Below are positions 31,035-41,790 of a stretch of 64,000 bases of DNA, piece by piece (the first letter of the stretch is position 1; each line of letters begins with the position of its first letter). The DNA lies in contig CAXAMN010015469.1 in the NCBI GenBank assembly GCA_963970005.1, positions 1 through 64,000 of the forward strand, given 5' to 3'. The notes beneath the pieces were generated by a model. That model did no database searches, was not told the origin of the DNA, and was given only the letters and a program-made list of their open reading frames with translations. A program made the position numbers and the translations under genes. Source of the DNA: Durusdinium trenchii (taxonomy: Eukaryota; Sar; Dinophyceae; Suessiales; Symbiodiniaceae).

Positions 31035-31496
31035 TCAGCTGTAATCAAACCTGTCATCATGACCAGTGTCAGTCATCATCCTCAGGTGGGAATCAAAGAG
31101 GATTTGAAATGCCCGGCTTTTGCTGAGGATAGTCCTGATCCTATTGATCTTCTCAGTCAAGCCAAGGTCCAAAGCAACACACAGGGCAATCATCTTTGCC
31201 ATGTACCCTTTCTTCGTACCAAAGCTAGCAAGAGAAGGCAAAGGAGGTGCTGCTTTCACCCTCACCCCTTCAATTGCAGGGCCAGCAGAAGGGACCCCAA
31301 TCTCCATTAGAACACCTTCTTCCTCATCAGCCTGATGTGTTGCATCAGCTTCAATATGCTCAGCAACTTGGGCGACAAGGGTGGATTCCAAATACATGGG
31401 CATGTTCTGGGAAAACACAAAATAAGAGGAAATTGCCAGGTCTGGTTGTGGATACCATGAATCCCAAGGATAGAAAATGGATGTACCTCTGAACAT
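31035..31496 (-). CDS. mobile-element ORF or exon, unknown
   Basis: A 153-residue frame. Acidic centre (AEHIEADATHQADEEEG), then VKAAPPLPSLASFGTKKGYM and LCVALDLGLTEKINRIRTIL followed by SKSRAFQILFDSHLRMM. The helical C-terminal third is the most coherent. The N-terminal residues probably belong to intron sequence. Together with the upstream frame (31875-31507) it likely forms the first protein of the element. No family recognised. Confidence 0.35.
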   Translation of the reverse strand: MFRGTSIFYPWDSWYPQPDLAISSYFVFSQNMPMYLESTLVAQVAEHIEADATHQADEEEGVLMEIGVPSAGPAIEGVRVKAAPPLPSLASFGTKKGYMAKMIALCVALDLGLTEKINRIRTILSKSRAFQILFDSHLRMMTDTGHDDRFDYS

Positions 31497-31506
31497 GGCA
31501 ATGACC

Positions 31507-31875
31507 TCAAGGAAGGTCTTTCCACTTTACTTCACTGTCCATGAGCACACTCTCATCATGCACTCGCCCTGACAGGAAGTGCACTGAAGACTGGTTTGAC
31601 CACCAGATGTATCCAGTGCAGCGTGGGTTGACCCTGCCTATCTTATGATAGATCCCAGCAAAGGACTTGATCCTTTCATTGGGCCAATCAGGCATCGGGT
31701 CCTCCAATTTCCTGTGCAAGCAGAGTGTGGTACAAGACCACGCTTCTGCATCGCCAGGATCAGCAGCCACACTCAGATCCAAAGTCGAACCTGCTGCCAC
31801 TTCAGCTGCTGGTCCTCCCGTCCCTGCAGCTGAGAGCCACTTGCGCCGCCGCTGCTGAGCGCTGAGCTGACTCAA
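31507..31875 (-). CDS. mobile-element first ORF or exon, unknown
   Basis: A 122-residue frame. An Ala/Gly-rich start (RRRKWLSAAGTGGPAAEVAA) is followed by MPDWPNERIKSFAGIYHKIG, RVNPRCTGYIWWSNQSSVHF and LSGRVHDESVLMDSEVKWK. Part of this sequence (from MPDWPNERIKS) is repeated at 23673-23840, which supports its belonging to a repeated element. No family recognised. Confidence 0.4.
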   Translation of the reverse strand: MSQLSAQQRRRKWLSAAGTGGPAAEVAAGSTLDLSVAADPGDAEAWSCTTLCLHRKLEDPMPDWPNERIKSFAGIYHKIGRVNPRCTGYIWWSNQSSVHFLSGRVHDESVLMDSEVKWKDLP

Positions 31876-32159
31876 TGAGAGAGGCCGCGCCTGAATGCAC
31901 CTTTTGGGTTAAGTGAAGCCCTTGAAGTGCCTGTACACTCTTGTTGTCGATTCTGTTTCAGCCTGATGCTGATTTTTGTTGAACAGATTGGAACTGGAGC
32001 CTATGTACGAATGTGCTTGGCCATTGGCCTGTTCAGGACGAAATATGCCGAATGAACTTTTGGCCTTAGGCCGTTCAGGCATGAATCCGAGAAATGAACT
32101 CAAAGGAGTCCGCCGGCCATGAGTGCCCGCGAACGGCTGCGCAACCTTCTTGGACGCGT

Positions 32160-32200
32160 GAGAAGAAGAAGAAGTTGTTGTTGTTGTTGTTGTTGGTACC
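32160..32200 (+). repeat. (GAA)n-(GTT)n junction microsatellite
   Basis: GAAGAAGAAGAAG followed by (TTG) repeats. The same junction type occurs at about 17381-17430. Confidence 0.8.
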
Positions 32201-32555
32201 CAGGGCGCGCAAACACTGCGTTTTCATGATTCGTGACTATTTTGTTGCTGTATTTTTGGCTCTGCAAGCACCACGCGATTGGGCCGCATCCCAGTAATAT
32301 ATTCCAGTTTTGGCCCATATTTGGTTGCTGCGTGGACGTGGACCAGGTTCCAGGTGATGGGTCGTGTTCTCGGACAGCGGTAAGGGGAGCAGGCGGGGAA
32401 CAGTGAATGTTTTGCCGACAAACAATTATTGCATTGGTGTTCACGAGGCGGCGGCATTTTGAAATTCTGAAAGGATGTTGCATGATCTGCCTTGGTTCTT
32501 TATTGATGACCATGGTCAAGTCTGGGCCCTAGTTTCTGACAGCCCTTGTGTGTAT

Positions 32556-32640
32556 ATACATATACATATACATATACTCATGCATACATACATACATACA
32601 TGCATACATACATACATATATATATATATATTTTTTTTCA
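32556..32640 (+). repeat. (TACA)/(CATA)/(TA) microsatellite
   Basis: Mixed TACATA, CATACATA and TATATA repeats ending in a T-run. A (GGT)n tract follows at about 32729-32751. Confidence 0.9.
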
Positions 32641-32844
32641 TTTTTTCTCCACGTCTATTTTGATTAGGTGCCTGCAGACCCGGCACTTGAACAGGGGGCT
32701 GCGCACTGGATAACAAAAAGTGGACGGGTGGTGGTGGTGGTGGTGGTGGTTGCAAGCATATGTTCTTTTTGTGTACGCTGGTGGCGGCCTGTTTTGCTAG
32801 GACAAGGGTTTGCAAGATATTTTTACAGCTCATTATAGTCAGGT

Positions 32845-34072
32845 ATGCCGAGGAGTTGTGAAGTAGAAGGTTGTTTGTGCCACCACAAAGAAGCCAGTAT
32901 TCAGTATTTGGACTGGACAGTGGGTGGCGACAATTTGTGCTCAGGAACAGGGACCAGTTCGAGGATCCAAGCTTCGGGATTGGATGCAGTCCGTTTGCCC
33001 AGCATTGGTGTTCATGGTGAGTATCATTTGACATTGTATTCAGTTCAGGTCAGGCAACATCTCCAACGTACGCGTGTTAGCTGTGAAGAAGATGCCAGAG
33101 TCACTGGGACCATTTCCGGCAGCTTATGCAACCACCCAATTGTTAGGACATTCGCGTCCGCCTTCACAATTGGGATGGTCAAAACCTAAGGGTGCCGAAA
33201 CACTCCAACAACAAACTTTTGGGGCATTCCTTCACCAAAGCCTTACAGACTATTACAGACCTCGCTCCCGAGGACATTTTACAGTGGAACAATTGTGGCC
33301 CAATTCTGAGGCACTGTTTTCACATCCAGGGTTTTGCCATTGCACATGTTCCGCCAGGCCGCTTTTCTTCTACCGCCGGCCCCCCACTGCGTTTTGACAT
33401 ACTGTTCTTTTGCCCTGTAGTTTGTTCAAGGCTTTGATTGTCAACATTTTGGTTTTGCTGGGGTGGAGGCGGTGGAGGTGTGGCAAAGAGACAGAACTCC
33501 CGCAGAAAAGGCCTGACATTTACACTTACACCTCGAGCAGCTCAACCAGCGTGCAAAGGCAAGGGCAGATTGTGTTGAAACATGTTGGACGCACAAAGTC
33601 AATACAGCATGCTATGTGCCCGTCGAGATTGTTTGGTATGAAGCTTGCTGCAGGCTGGATGGGCCCGAGTTCGAAAGTGGAATCCTGAGTTGAGGGGATG
33701 TCATGTCCCTTTTCTGGATGCAAACAAAAGCCTAGCAGGGATCCTTTCTTTCTTTTTTCCGGGTGTGACCTCTGAGCTGCTGACTGATTGTATCCAGTGT
33801 GCTGCTGGTGAAAATGACAGGATTCCACATTTGTGCGACGTTGAACGATATTGTCAAAGGTGCAGGCCACATCGCACACAGAATGTCATTACCCGAAGAA
33901 TTTCGCCTGTCATTGATGGCAGCGACTATGACAAGAATTCCTGTCATCGGTGCAGGGTCAAGTTAGACACCGCAAGGCAACCGCAAGGCAACCGCAAGGC
34001 AACCGGCAGGCAATGTGTGTACAAAAACGCGAAGCCACACCTGTGCAGTGCAGCAAAACTGTGCAACAGGTA
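32845..34072 (+). other. candidate exons of an unidentified host gene
   Basis: Protein-like pieces on the plus strand are EASIQYLDWTVGGDNL and ASGLDAVRLPSIGVHG (about 32890-33015), LLGHSFTKALQTITDLAPED with ILQWNNCGPILRHCFHIQGF (about 33210-33355), and a cysteine-rich stretch DCIQCAAGENDRIPHLCDVE, RYCQRC, DGSDYDKNSCHRCRVK (about 33785-33965). The last has three CxxC pairs, and its end recalls the CHQCR.K start of zf-4CXXC_R1 (CDCA7-type) domains, but the downstream cysteines are not clear. Exon borders and function are uncertain. A short repeat (GCAACCGCAAG) follows at about 33973-34005. Confidence 0.3.
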
Positions 34073-34249
34073 ACGCCAAGCTGTGTCTTGCTTGGCCAGT
34101 GTTCTTCTCTTTTTGAAGGCTGGAAAAGGGCACTAATAGAAGTTGCCCAGATATGAACATTACATGCTCAGTTTGCATGTTTGAGTCAGACCATTGGTGC
34201 CGTGGCATTTTGCGAGTCTTGGCCTGGCAATTCTCCACGTGACTTCAGC

Positions 34250-35369
34250 CATGAGCCGTCGGCCGCTGCTTTTTGTGGGACTGGTTGCAGCACTGCTGAC
34301 ACTGCAGACTGGATTTTTGGGGCAGTTGCTAGCCTTGTCCAGCAAAGGAAGAACTATCTATTTGCTTGTCGGTTTGTCGGTCAATTTGCGTATCTAGCAC
34401 GCCACTGTATGTGTATAGTATATAATTCATATTGTATATATATATATGTATCTATGTGTGCATATGTATGTTTGTATGTATATATGTATTAATGTTATCC
34501 GTTGGCAATCGACCTACCCTATACCTATTCATGCATATCCGTTTGCTCGAACATGTGAAACTAGATGAACAGATTCTTTTTTTTTAAACTTTTGATTTCA
34601 GGTTTCGGCCACTGGGCTCCCGACGACGCAGTGGTTGGCGCAGCGTTTCTCCGCTTGCCAAAACACGCAGATTTGCGGAGGAGGAGGCAAAAACCACGAT
34701 GAAAACAACAGCCTGCCAAACGTCAGAAGACAAGTCACACGAAAGACGGTCACTTGTTGCTCAAGACAATCAAGATCAAACAAGTCACTTGCATGCACTT
34801 GTCCCCGTCCCCTGAGTTGCGTGGATAGGAGTCCGCAGAATTGTCAGAAATGGCCAAAGCCAACATAGAGAAGCTGAGTGAGGAAATCAAGGACCTCAAT
34901 GACGTGATTGAAGAGAAAAAGGGAGCTCATTCAAGATTGAAGCTTGAGATCGACAACTTTAGACAACGGACTAGGTCTGAACTAGCAGTTGCCAGAGGCA
35001 AAGCTGCCATACCTTTGGTTCAAGAGCTCCTGCCGATTGCTGATGAATATGAGTATGCGAAGCAGAATCTCAAGGTCGAAACTGATGGACAGAAAGCCGT
35101 GGTGGCCAAATTTGAGGCGCTCTTTGAGAAAATGCTGCAGTCTTGGAAGTCCTTGGGTATTGAGAAGATGGCGTCGGTTGGGGAAGAGTTCAATCCGGAG
35201 CTTCATGAAGCTGTCTCCATGATCCCCTCAGAGGAGTACAAGGAGGACCGGGCGAGAGCTTTGAGATAATCAAGCAGCTTATGGAAGAGACTAGAGTTTT
35301 TCCACATGAGTTTGAGTCCAGCTACGACGTAGAGAGTTCTCTTCTGGGGGCAGGAAGTCGTTTGCAATG
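34250..35369 (+). CDS. grpE: GrpE nucleotide-exchange factor, likely plastid-targeted
   Basis: The co-chaperone releases ADP from Hsp70/DnaK. The main exon (frame 34841-35269, Met at 34850) encodes a long N-terminal coiled coil (NIEKLSEEIKDLNDVIEEKK), the conserved LEIDNFRQRTRSEL region, LVQELLPIADEYEYAKQNLK, LFEKMLQSWKSLGIEKM and FNPELHEAVSMIPSEE, i.e. the GrpE dimer helix and start of the beta domain. The usual C-terminus (GY.lgdrvlRpa.V.V) is not visible. The frame shifts at about 35255, where FEIIKQLMEETRVF follows, so a frameshift or intron cuts the beta domain. Upstream, 34250-34345 encodes MSRRPLLFVGLVAALLTLQT followed by GFLGQLLALSS, a good ER signal peptide. A pyrimidine tract and TTTCAG at 34603 precede an Arg-rich stretch that could be the transit part. 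CTTCAG just before the first ATG could accept the spliced leader. Confidence 0.7.
34420..34500 (+). repeat. TA/TG-rich microsatellite in the putative GrpE intron
   Basis: TATATATATGTATCTATG-type repeats between the signal-peptide exon and the next exon. Confidence 0.7.
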
Positions 35370-35599
35370 AGCTTCGCCCTGGCTGGATTTTGAAAACCCC
35401 AGGACAGGCTGTGCTTTGTTTGGTTTATTCGTGCTAGCTGCCGTGGTCGGTGTTCCAGAAGTTTGTGGTGCTTCGATTCAAACGTGCCATGCTCCTTCCC
35501 AGGCTCTGATGAGAAGCAAGTGCTGAGAGCTGCCTTGGTTTGTGTCAGTGCTGGACCTGGCCCTTCCTAAGGCCCTGGTTTGGTCTTCAATTGGACAAT

Positions 35600-35720
35600 T
35601 CTAATTAAATTCTTATTGTTATTAGTAGTAAGGCACTTGTTCCTAGTAGCTTCTTGTTACTACTAGTAAGGCACCTGTTACTACTAGTAAGGCACTTGTT
35701 ACTAGTAGCTTCCTAACCCC
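35600..35720 (+). repeat. TTACTACTAGTAAGGCAC minisatellite, arm 1
   Basis: Several units of the type TACTAGTAAGGCAC(C/T)TGT. The reverse complement is found at 37840-38012, so the two arrays form a large inverted pair 2.1 kb apart. Confidence 0.75.
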
Positions 35721-36978
35721 CCAAGGGTCCTGACTCAAGGACCTGCAAACCTTGGCAAAATGGCAAGTCACCATGTCGCCCATGAGAGAATGCCACGGCA
35801 GACATGGGATGTAGAGCATCACTTGACTAGGGCCCGAAGGCCCAAGAGAGACAGGAACCCATCAGTCAAGACAAGGTGCATGTTGAAAAAGTCCGTTAAA
35901 AGCATACCTCGTGTCAGTTGTCCTCTGTGCATCCTCCGGTTTTTACTGTAACTGGGAATGATGCACTGCATTAGCTTCCCAGGCACAGTCATCGCCTTGG
36001 AACCAATCATCGCAAGCTCGGCCAAGGCTTGGTGAAGGGTTTCCACTCGTTGGTTTATTGAAATCATTTTGACTACACTCGGCCAACTCTGTTCCCATCC
36101 CATTCGTCATATCAGCTCGCCAGCTTCCCGTGTCTCTCTTGTCATGCGGTGAAAGGTTACTGTATGTATATATACTATACATACATATATATATATATGA
36201 TATATATATATATGTATATCTGTTTGTTTTCTTCGTTACATTTCTATGTCATTGCATCTTGTGGCGTCTGACCTAACCCCAATCTAGTTTGCATATGTTA
36301 TGTTTGCATAATAGGTTTGCATCGCACCGTTTTGTCTCATCTCACCTCGCTGAATGTAAACAGTTGCAAGTTGTTATGTCAGCTCTCGTCTCCAACTCAT
36401 CTAATCTTCTTTAGCTGACCCGTGTATCAGTATCCATAAGATCATTTGTGACCGTATTGTATGTATCACGCTGCTTCACCTCTGCCGAATTCTAGTTTGC
36501 GTTCCAGGCCGGTTGTCCCGTTGGGTCCACCAGCTCGCTGGCTTGCTCAGGTGCCCCCAGAGGAAAAGAAGCAGGCGCGACCTGCCGTGCGCCTGACACG
36601 TTTGGAAGCTTGAGCTCAGAGGGTGCCACCTTTGCGAGAGTGACTGGGGATGTTTTCTTGGTCTTCATGGAGTTCTACGTTTGACCAAGTTTCCTTGGTG
36701 CGCTTTGCATCACCAAATGTGAATGCGTCCCCGGGCACTGGCTTGAGTTTGCAAGGTTGGGACTGCAAAGGCAGATGTAGGTGACTCAGGTGCACGCACG
36801 CGATCTGTAAGATGCTCGTGTCCTTTTATGTGAGCCAAGTCTAGAATGTTCATTCTTCAGGATTCAGCAGCAACCTTTGGCCCAAAGGATCACTGTATAT
36901 GCCACTGCCGGAGAGCACACTGTCATGCAAGATTGCCGCACTGAGTGTTTATCGTTGCAGCTTTAGCTTCAATCAGCC
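35721..36978. other. noncoding stretch between GrpE and the transporter gene
   Basis: No supported gene. A TA-rich microsatellite lies at about 36165-36222. Confidence 0.4.
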
Positions 36979-38402
36979 ATGGCGGCCTCCTTCGACTCTG
37001 ATTCATCAGCTGACACGGACATGGACACAAGTACATGGTGCTTTGCCTTTCAAGGTTTGATTGTGGCTTTGCCCCTCCTTACTGTAGTGGCATGCTAGAT
37101 TCCTAGACGGACTTTGGTGGGAAGATTTGTGCCAAAGAGCTTGGAAGGTTGAGATTATCTAAGGGTGGAATCAGAGGACAGTGACTTGAAGGAGCTTTTT
37201 GGCCACAATGGCGTAACTTGGCCTGGCTGATTGAAGCTATTTTAATGCAATGGACAAATCAGAAATCCAGCACCGTCGTGTCAACACTGACACTGTATAT
37301 ACTATATACTATATAGTGGTCAGTGAGTGAAACCTCTGCTTGTGTTTAAGGTGAAGCTCACTGCTGGCATCATTGTTGCTGACGTGGTGGGCGCTGGAAT
37401 TTTAGCGATGCCGGTGGTGCAGGGCTCGGGATCAAGCGATTAAACAGCATCCTCGCACAAAAACAAAAATAATCGTTACAAAGCCAAAAGCTTCCAGGGA
37501 TTCTGGTCAGTGAGGCTGTTGCGCAATTTGGCCTCATCCCGGGTGCTATAGCGCCAGAATCTTAGGAAGTCAATTCCATTTGGACTCTATATTGCACTCA
37601 ATTCTCAATCACTCTGATTGAAGGGGTAAGACTTTCCGTGACAATGCAGCTCGCAGTCTAGGGTTCGGTGGTTGATTGACCTCAGCCAGTAGATTCACTG
37701 AGAGGGAGTGACACACTGAACACATGATCACATTGCCGGCAGAGGCTTGTGGTTTTGCTTGCCGCCAATGTTCACGTTTCCATCGTGATGTGGCGAGTCC
37801 GGACTGGGCCTGGGGCAAATGTAGCAGCATTAGGTTGCTTAGTAGTAACAAGTGCATCGCTACTAGTAACAGGTGCCTTACTAGTAGTANNNNNNNNNNC
37901 AGGTGCCCTACTAGTAGTAACAAGAAGCTATTAGAAACAATAAGCTGCTGGTAAGCAAGTGCATCGCTACTAGTAACAGGTGCCTTACTAGTAGTCACAG
38001 GAAGCTATTAGTTTAATGTAGCAGCATGTGTATGCTGGCCTTGTTGAGATCCCGAAGATCGAACATTTTAACCACGTCCTTTTTTCCGGCGAAACAGGAT
38101 TTGGAGTCCAGCTCATGCCTTTTGCTTTCGTCATTGTCGCTGCCAAAAATTGGATTTTGCTTTTTGGGTTGCTTTTTGATGTCGCACTTTTCCTCACCAA
38201 TATTGGAGTGTGAGTGTGCATTTTCACTGATGTTGTGGTTTGCTCTGCTTTTTGTTGTGCACTTGGTGTGCTCCAGGCATTTTTTCCTCACAGGTTGTGA
38301 TTTCACGCCATGCGGCAAGCCTTTTGCCAGTGGTGGATGGGGGCAACGGTTGCTGTGGTCTTGGGGCAGATTCAATCCTTTTCAGCTAGGTCCGTATCAG
38401 AC
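36979..38402 (+). CDS. putative AAAP-family amino acid transporter (exon fragments)
   Basis: A first exon probably starts at the ATG at 36979 (MAASFDSDSSADTDMDTS); GTTGCAG about 20 nt upstream could accept the spliced leader. The next exon starts after TTTAAG at about 37352 and reads VKLTAGIIVADVVGAGILAM followed by P. This is the first membrane helix typical of AAAP/SLC38-type transporters. A further exon at about 37520-37560 gives EAVAQFGLIPGAIAP, the expected continuation. Later pieces, NWILLFGLLFDVALFLTNIG (about 38148-38207) and MGATVAVVLGQIQS (about 38337-38378), are membrane-helix-like and fit the same family less surely. An inverted minisatellite and a 10-N gap lie within introns. Expected role: proton- or Na-coupled amino acid transport. 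Confidence 0.45.
37840..38012 (-). repeat. TTACTACTAGTAAGGCAC minisatellite, arm 2 (inverted)
   Basis: Units AACAGGTGCCTTACTAGTAG and AACAAGTGCATCGCTACTAG alternate. They are the reverse complement of the array at 35600-35720. The array contains the 10-N gap at 37890-37899. Confidence 0.75.
37890..37899. other. assembly gap (10 N)
   Basis: Ten ambiguous bases within the minisatellite. The array length is therefore unreliable. Confidence 0.99.
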
Positions 38403-38519
38403 CATATCAGCCAAGTACTCCTTTTCAGCTTCGTACTATCAAAGAAACAAATCATGCAATAGTTACAATGGTTGCAACTGCACATTTTATGTACAATTCG
38501 CATGCGGGCGCTTATAGAA

Positions 38520-39450
38520 GACCATCTCCCGGTGCCCTTCAATCAGAAGTAGCATAGCACATGTTAGGACATAGACTTGAACAAGGGCATTCAATGGTAA
38601 AGCTTCCACGAGCCTGCAGGCAACCTGTTTTTTTATTGTTTTAGTCAACCGTCATGACATGGCAGAAGTGAGAGATAAGACCGAGAGGATGTTCTGCCCC
38701 ACCTGCATTGGCACGAATACCTACTCCGCCTCTTGCCAGCATAGCATAGCTCAGGCCTCTTGGGATTGGAAGAAAGAAATTGTGTGTAACACACACCGCT
38801 GAGAGAACAACCGAGTCGTGGTTCCGAATTCACGTAGGCCTTGCTTGCCACAACTTCCATGAACAGACTGAATTTATTGTCTGCAACAAGCGCCGTGCCC
38901 CTCAAGCCGGTTGAGATCTCATGGTCCTCATGGTCTACTTACATTTACATGTATCATGTATCCTACATTCGCAGGTCATCCAAGATTTGAACACACACAC
39001 ACATATCTATATATATATATACACATACACACACACACACATATATATATATAACCTTGCTTGTCACGTTAATGACTGTTTTGCTTAGGCCTTTGTCCGA
39101 GGAGCCTTTGCCAAAGCACCTTCATGGCAGCGCCATGGGAGACTTTGATTCATCATTTAGCGGAGCTTTTCATCAAATTTTGATCCTGTCTTGCCAGCTG
39201 TCCTTGGTGTTGCATGGCCGTTCCAAGGTTAAGGACATACAGTTTTGTGCGCATAGGCTGCTCCACTTCGAAGTTTGACAAATCATCGTCCATCACCACA
39301 GATCATGACTGATGGCAAAAGCCACCCGAGATGGTCAAAGCAGGTTGACATGCTGGAATTTGATCATTGCCCAAACAGTTTACTGTTGGAGTTCTCTGTT
39401 AGGGAAAAGAGACGCCGGCCAGAGTCTCTGACCGCGCCCCTGCCTGAACC
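38520..39450. other. intron-like stretch with CA/TA microsatellite
   Basis: No supported gene. (CA)n and (TA)n repeats lie at about 38990-39053. Weak plus-strand frames follow at 39057-39278 but carry no recognised motif. Confidence 0.4.
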
Positions 39451-39790
39451 CTGTGTCCTGGTGTTGTCCTCTTCTTATGCTCCAGTTGTCCTCCTGCTGT
39501 CCTCTGACTGCGCTTGCCAACCCTGTCCACGCTCGCGAACCCTGCGCCCTCCTTGCGTCCTCCGCTTGTCCTCGCGAACTTCAACTTGTCCTCCTAGTCT
39601 CCTCCTGCTATCCCATGGCCGCGCTCGCGAAGCCTGTGTCCTCCTCCTGTCCTCTATCTCTAGCCATGCTTGCAAACTTTGTGTCCTCCTCTTGTCCTCC
39701 TTCTGTCCTCTGGCCACGCTTGCGAACGCCGTGACCTCCTCTTGTCCTCTTGGTGTCTGCTGGCGAACCCTATGTCCTCCTTTTGTGCAC
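39450..39790 (+). repeat. pyrimidine-rich minisatellite (GTCCTCCT/GCGAACCCTG)
   Basis: About five imperfect units of 60-80 bp containing GTCCTCCTCTTGTCCTC, GCCACGCTTGCGAA and CCTGTGTCCTCC. Confidence 0.75.
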
Positions 39791-39825
39791 CAAACAGTTT
39801 AAGAAAGAACATAGTGTCCCCGACC

Positions 39826-40094
39826 GGAACTAGATCAGGAACTGGAACTGGAAGTCCCCTCCCCCCCCAAAAAATGTGATAGCAATTGAAATGCAGTTCG
39901 AGAAGTGGAACTGGATCCGGATCTAGCACTGGAACTGGATCTGGAACTGGAAACTGGAACCCCTCCTCCCCAAAGATGGGTGACCACTGTGATCACTGGA
40001 TCTGGAACTGGAACTGGATCTGGAACTGGACCCCCCTCCCCAGTGACCGCTGGATCTGGAACTGGAACTGGATCTGGAACTGGAACAGTTCCAA
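39826..40094 (+). repeat. GGAACTGGATCTGGAACTGG minisatellite
   Basis: Hexamer-based units GGAACT and GGATCT repeat in several blocks, interrupted by C-rich linkers (CCCCTCCCC). Confidence 0.9.
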
Positions 40095-40174
40095 CCACCC
40101 GGGGCACACTCTGAGAAAGAAACGGCTGGCCATGATGGCTGTGGCCGCGGCGCGGGCTTTCTTTTCCGCCTTGT

Positions 40175-40405
40175 TTGGAGCTTGTCTAGACGACCTTGTC
40201 CGCTGCGCTGCTGCGGGCTGCATTGTCTCCGTTCAGGCTTTGTCTGAGTCGTCTTGGCCGTGCCGCCTTGTCCAGGCCTTGTCCAAGTCTTGTCCGTGTC
40301 TGTCTGTCCTGCTTCGCGTCGTTGGCCCTTTTACCACCGCCTTGTCCAGCCACGTTTGCTGCTTGGCCACGTCGCTCCCTTTCTCCACCGTCTTGTCTGG
40401 GTATG
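40175..40405 (+). repeat. CTTGTCC-rich degenerate repeat
   Basis: CCTTGTCC, GTCTTGTCC and GTTTGTC strings recur irregularly. Open frames here are repeat-driven. Confidence 0.5.
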
Positions 40406-40639
40406 TTTTCGCATGCGGTGCTATGAATTCAACAGTGGCGCAGCGCTTCAAATTTGACATTGTCCTCGGATTTTCTCCCGACATATATTGTTGTTGCACA
40501 TGTGACCAGGGAATCAAGAACCATTATTGATCTCTCAGGGAAAAAAGATGCTGGCCACAGTCTTTGGCCGCGCCCCTGAACCCTGTGTCCCGGACCTGTA
40601 GGCATGTGTTTTGTCTGAGTAGAATCACAGTTGTTCTTT

Positions 40640-41250
40640 CCTCTTATCGGCAAGGATGATTATACTGGCGGGCTGTTGCCAAAAGTCATTCATGGTGGGG
40701 ATGATGGTCCTTTATTTGCTCAGCGCTGGAAAGGGATTTGGCTGCACAGCTGCACTCTTTTTGGTCAGTGACAGTGATTCATTTTTCCCTGTTCTTTACG
40801 ACCACGAGGCATGCTTTTCTATCACAGCCACATTTGTTTGCCGAACTGGGTTATCTATGCGGCATTGGTGTGTCTCGGCTTTCCACCTGGCAGAGTTTGT
40901 CGGCAGCTGATGGCTGTGCCATGACTGCCCCGCCAAACAATGGCTGTGCAGGTTGTTTCCTTTTGCTGCAACTGCCCGGCATATGGGCTCCTGGCAATCC
41001 TTGGTTTGGATCAATGTGGCCACTCTGATGGGAACTGTTCTGCCTGGTTCCAAGGCCAGCACTGTCAGCACCACAGTAGTCAGGACATGTTCTTGATTTC
41101 TTTTCATGGTTTGCCGTCTTTTGTCTCCGGTCGATTTGCTGAGGATCCCCCTGGGATACTATGTCATTAACGGCACACAGGAGATTAAAGTTCCAGGGAG
41201 CGAGGTGGAGATGTTTAGTGAACTGTCGTACGAAGCTGAGTGCTGAGAAT
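40640..41250 (+). other. candidate exons of a host gene (possibly the transporter 3' end)
   Basis: A coherent piece at about 40653-40742 reads KDDYTGGLLPKVIHGGDDGP followed by LFAQRWKGIWLHS. A terminal exon candidate at about 41148-41248 reads LGYYVINGTQEIKVPGSEVE followed by MFSELSYEAEC and a stop. Neither matches a family I can name. They may be the last exons of the gene starting at 36979, or of a separate one. Confidence 0.3.
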
Positions 41251-41544
41251 TTGAGCTTCAGCTGTTTACAGACGTCCCAGAAACTTGGTTGCTGAAGTGA
41301 ATCCGTACTTCCCCCAGCTCGTGACTTGCACTCCAGATGTTGCCCGAAGCAGCAAAAGCGGCCTCGAAGCAGAAGTCACGAAAGCTAGCCTTAGCTAGCT
41401 GAAGTTGCTCTTGCTTTAGCAAGTTAAATGACGGGGTGGACGCGCCTCAGAAACCTCAAATAATTGATTAAATCAATCTTATGGACCCCCCCGCCTCTGG
41501 AGGTTCAACTCCCCCCTGCGCGCGGTGAGCGGGTGGAAACAAAT

Positions 41545-41639
41545 TAGCTGCTGCTGCTGCTGTAGCTGCTGCTGCTGCTGCTGCTGGGTCTGCTGCTGCT
41601 GCTGCTGCTGGGTCTGCTGCTGCTGCTGCTGCTGCTGGG

Positions 41640-41677
<38 letters not shown>

Positions 41678-41678
41678 G

Positions 41679-41716
<38 letters not shown>

Positions 41717-41717
41717 G

Positions 41718-41755
<38 letters not shown>

Positions 41756-41790
41756 GTGGTCTGCTGCTGCTGCTGCTTCTGCTGCTGGGG
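41545..41790 (+). repeat. interrupted (CTG)n array, copy 1
   Basis: Runs of CTG of increasing length, separated by CTGGGT interruptions. It is read as polyGln on the minus strand, but no surrounding gene supports a protein. Confidence 0.9.

Larger units (their letters stand above)
24345..31875 (-). mobile_element. minus-strand DNA-transposon-like complex
   Basis: All protein-like frames over this 7.5 kb lie on the minus strand. In transcript order they are 31875-31507, 31496-31035, 30034-29669, 29266-28334, 28331-27726, about 27432-27029, and the transposase-like block from 26506 to about 24345. The intervening DNA is AT-rich with many CATGAA/ACATGA strings. A piece of the first ORF is repeated beyond the 3' end at 23673-23840. 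No terminal inverted repeats were recognised. The frames may be exons of one gene, or separate element genes with decay. Confidence 0.5.

Noticed and set aside
39450..40095. Possible CRISPR-like or direct-repeat array
   Set aside because: Units are contiguous degenerate minisatellites without unique spacers, in a eukaryotic context.
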